Assembly (NCBI GenBank): GCA_031286555.1
Contig: JAITUD010000393.1
Coordinates: forward strand, 1-7,555
Direction of reading: 5' to 3'
Source of the DNA: Microbacterium sp.
GTDB lineage: Bacteria; Actinomycetota; Actinomycetes; Actinomycetales; Microbacteriaceae
Length of the DNA stretch: 7,555 nt
This document shows, in pieces, positions 5,546 through 7,555 of this stretch; positions within the stretch are counted from its first letter, which is position 1; every line of letters starts with the position of its first letter. Under the pieces are notes generated by a model that was not told where the DNA came from, ran no database searches, and was given only the letters and a program-made list of their open reading frames with translations. The position numbers and the translations under genes are program-made.

Positions 5546-6828
5546 CCGCCCCCCTGCGCTTCGGCGCCAACTACACGCCGGCCACCGAGTGGATGCACTC
5601 CTGGATGTCGCTGAACCTCGACGACGTGCGCCGCGACTTCGCCGGCCTCGCGGCGCTCGGCCTCGACCACGGGCGCATATTCCCGCTGTGGGCGGTGCTG
5701 CAGCCGAACCGCACCCTGATCCGCGCGCAGGCCGTCGACGACGTGCGCGCGGTCGTCGACGTGGCGGCCGAGTTCGGCCTGGACGCCAGCGTCGACGTGA
5801 TCCAGGGGCACCTGTCCAGCTTCGACTTCGTGCCGTCCTGGCTGTTCACCTGGCACGACAAGAACATGTTCACGCATCCCGATGCGCTCAGCGGTCAGGT
5901 CTCGCTGGTCGAGCGGCTCGGCGCTGCTCTGGGCGACGCGGACGGGTTCCTCGGCTTCACGCTCGGCAACGAGGTCAACCAGTTCTCGGCCGAGACCCAC
6001 CCGCACCAGTGGCCGGTCACCCCCGACGAGGCCGCGAACTGGCTCACGCAGCTGCTCGACGCCGCCGACCGCTCGGCACCCGGGCAGCAGCACGTGCACA
6101 GCGAGTACGACGCCGCCTGGTACATGGACGGGCACGGCTTCACCCCGGCGCACGCCTCGCGCCTCGGCGCCATGACCACGGTGCACTCCTGGATCTTCAA
6201 CGGCACCGCGCAGCGGTACGGCGGCCGCTCCGTGGCATCCGACCGGCACGCGGAGTACATGATCGAGCTGTCGCGCGCCTTCGCGACCGACCCGAACCGG
6301 CCGATCTGGCTGCAGGAGGTCGGGGCGCCGTCGAACTGCCTGACGCCCGACGAGACGCCCGGCTTCCTCGAGGCGACGGTGCGCTCCGCCGCGCGGACCG
6401 AGAACCTGTGGGGCGTCACCTGGTGGTGCTCGCACGACGTCAGCCGCAGCCTCGCCGACTACCCCGAGCTGGAGTACTCCCTCGGCCTGATCTCCAATGA
6501 CGGCGAGGTGAAGCCGATCGGCGAGCGCTTCGCCTCGATCATCCCCGAGCTGCGCGAGCGCCAGGCTGCGCCCGCTCGCCCGCTCGGCATCGTGATCGAC
6601 GTGGACGACGACGAGACCCCGGTCAGCCGAGCGGCGATGAGCCCCGGCGGCGCCATCTTCCAGGCCTGGGTCGACGCGTGCAGCGACGGCCTCGACCCCG
6701 CGTTCATCACGTCGAAGGATGCCACGGATGCCGGCATCCTGGCCTCTCGCGGGATCACCGAGCTCGTCCGCCCCGACCTGTCGGCCGGCGTGGGCACCTA
6801 CTCGTCGAACAACACGGTCGTCAGCTGA
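5542..6828 (+). CDS. Clan GH-A glycoside hydrolase, GH5-like (possibly GH5_18-type beta-mannosidase)
   Basis: A 428-residue intracellular TIM-barrel glycosidase. The frame opens earlier (5473), but ATG 5542 overlaps the sulfatase stop as ATGA and follows GGAAGGA (5527-5533) at eight bases. The protein then begins directly with the barrel strand LRFGANYTP. The acid/base candidate is Glu144 in FTLGNEVNQF and the nucleophile candidate is Glu259 in PIWLQEVG, the strand 4 and strand 7 positions of clan GH-A. VTWWCSHD (from residue 292) is a likely strand 8 aromatic motif. The overall pattern (FGANY, RIFPLW..LQPNRT, SSFDFVPSWL) recalls GH5_18, where a Bifidobacterium enzyme splits Man-beta-1,4-GlcNAc of the N-glycan core. 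That match is from memory and needs a search. Residues ~350-428 form an extra C-terminal region of unclear role. Lying between two sulfatase genes, it probably works on a desulfated oligosaccharide. Confidence 0.85.
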   Translation: MTAPLRFGANYTPATEWMHSWMSLNLDDVRRDFAGLAALGLDHGRIFPLWAVLQPNRTLIRAQAVDDVRAVVDVAAEFGLDASVDVIQGHLSSFDFVPSWLFTWHDKNMFTHPDALSGQVSLVERLGAALGDADGFLGFTLGNEVNQFSAETHPHQWPVTPDEAANWLTQLLDAADRSAPGQQHVHSEYDAAWYMDGHGFTPAHASRLGAMTTVHSWIFNGTAQRYGGRSVASDRHAEYMIELSRAFATDPNRPIWLQEVGAPSNCLTPDETPGFLEATVRSAARTENLWGVTWWCSHDVSRSLADYPELEYSLGLISNDGEVKPIGERFASIIPELRERQAAPARPLGIVIDVDDDETPVSRAAMSPGGAIFQAWVDACSDGLDPAFITSKDATDAGILASRGITELVRPDLSAGVGTYSSNNTVVS

Positions 6829-7555
6829 TGTCGCGTCCGAACGTCGTCGTCATCTACGCCGACGACCTCGGCTACGGCGACATCGGATGCTTCGGCTCCG
6901 ACGACATCCGCACCCCGCACCTCGACCGGCTCGCCGCCCGCGGCATCCGGATGACGGACTGGTACTCGAACTCCCCGGTGTGCTCGCCGTCGCGCGCGGC
7001 ACTGCTCACCGGCCGGCATCCGGTGCACGCCGGCGTGCAGGAGATCCTCGGCGGCAAGCGCGGCACCCCCGGCCTGCCCGAGCAGCCGACGCTCGCGTCG
7101 CGGCTGCAGGACGAGGGCTACCGCACCGGCATCTTCGGCAAGTGGCACCTCGGCACGGGCGAGGGCTATCGGCCTATGGACCGCGGCTTCTCGCGGCACT
7201 TCGGGTTCCTCGCCGGATGCGTGGACTACTACTCGCACATCTTCTACTGGGGTCAGGGCCTGAACCCGGTGCACGACCTCTGGGACGACGAGCGCGAGGT
7301 CTACGACAACGGCCGCTACCTCACCGAGGTCATCGCCGAGAAGGCCGTCGACTTCATCGCGTCGTCGTCCGCCGATGACGCGCCCTTCTTCTGCTACGTG
7401 CCGTTCAACGCCCCGCACTACCCGATGCACGCCCCGGCGGAGTACGTCGATCGCTTCCCCGAGCTGCCCGACGACCGCCGCATCATGGCCGCGATGGTCT
7501 CGGCCATGGACGACGGTGTCGGACGGATCCTCGATGCGCTCGACGCCGCGGGCGT
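6828..7555 (+). CDS. Second Cys-type sulfatase, arylsulfatase/GalNAc-6-sulfatase-like (3' part missing)
   Basis: The first 242 codons of another S1 sulfatase run off the right edge. The start ATG shares one base with the preceding stop (TGATG). No good Shine-Dalgarno is visible, so translation probably depends on reinitiation. Asp12-Asp13 in IYADDLGYGD are metal ligands and C52-S-P-S-R is the formylglycine site. FGKWHLG gives Lys105 and His107, and FNAPHYP gives His197. The second metal site (S-D-N-G type) should lie beyond the window. The DDLGYGDIG opening, the CSPSR core and the GFLAGCVDYYSH segment are typical of arylsulfatase A / GalNAc-6-sulfatase relatives. They differ clearly from the first sulfatase, so this is not a tandem duplicate. 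No signal peptide is visible. It likely removes a sulfate at a different position or sugar. Confidence 0.9.
   Translation, partial: MSRPNVVVIYADDLGYGDIGCFGSDDIRTPHLDRLAARGIRMTDWYSNSPVCSPSRAALLTGRHPVHAGVQEILGGKRGTPGLPEQPTLASRLQDEGYRTGIFGKWHLGTGEGYRPMDRGFSRHFGFLAGCVDYYSHIFYWGQGLNPVHDLWDDEREVYDNGRYLTEVIAEKAVDFIASSSADDAPFFCYVPFNAPHYPMHAPAEYVDRFPELPDDRRIMAAMVSAMDDGVGRILDALDAAG

Noticed and set aside
5437..6435. Minus-strand open frame of 332 codons opposite the GH5-like gene
   Set aside because: Arg/Val/Gly-rich shadow; the plus frame has both catalytic glutamates and a good start site.

Overview
The window reads as high-GC actinobacterial DNA. It has strong G/C bias at third codon positions, Shine-Dalgarno-led genes packed into overlapping operons, and an ABC sugar importer without its own ATPase gene. 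Codon choice and protein style suggest Microbacteriaceae, most like Microbacterium; this is an impression, not a database result. No rRNA, tRNA, CRISPR array, insertion sequence or phage gene was seen.

Layout. Two divergent operons leave from one short control region (about 4007-4117). Reading leftwards on the minus strand: an ABC sugar-binding lipoprotein (4006-2717), a MalF-type permease (2687-1740), a MalG-type permease (1743-775), then a GH20 beta-N-acetylhexosaminidase-like enzyme (from 778) that runs off the left edge. Reading rightwards on the plus strand: a Cys-type sulfatase (4118-5545), a GH5-like clan GH-A glycosidase (5542-6828), and a second, dissimilar Cys-type sulfatase (from 6828) that runs off the right edge. 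Every junction inside the two operons except lipoprotein/MalF overlaps by 1 or 4 bases, so translation is probably coupled.

How the genes fit together (inference). The lipoprotein catches an oligosaccharide outside the cell and the two permeases import it, powered by an ATPase encoded elsewhere (in actinobacteria usually a shared MsiK-type protein). None of the enzymes shows an export signal at its visible N-terminus. Desulfation by two sulfatases, removal of beta-linked GlcNAc/GalNAc by GH20 and cleavage of a further linkage, possibly Man-beta-GlcNAc, by the GH5-like enzyme would then all occur in the cytoplasm. The content suggests a catabolic locus for a sulfated, amino-sugar-containing glycan such as 6-sulfo-GlcNAc N-glycan, mucin or keratan-type fragments. 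The exact substrate cannot be read from sequence.

Control. The divergent region holds a 16-base imperfect palindrome centred on CG, a format typical of LacI-family operators. It also holds a second inverted repeat, a plausible leftward promoter overlapping both, and a hairpin in the predicted leader of the transporter mRNA. No regulator gene lies in the window. There is no gene-free stretch longer than about 111 bases.
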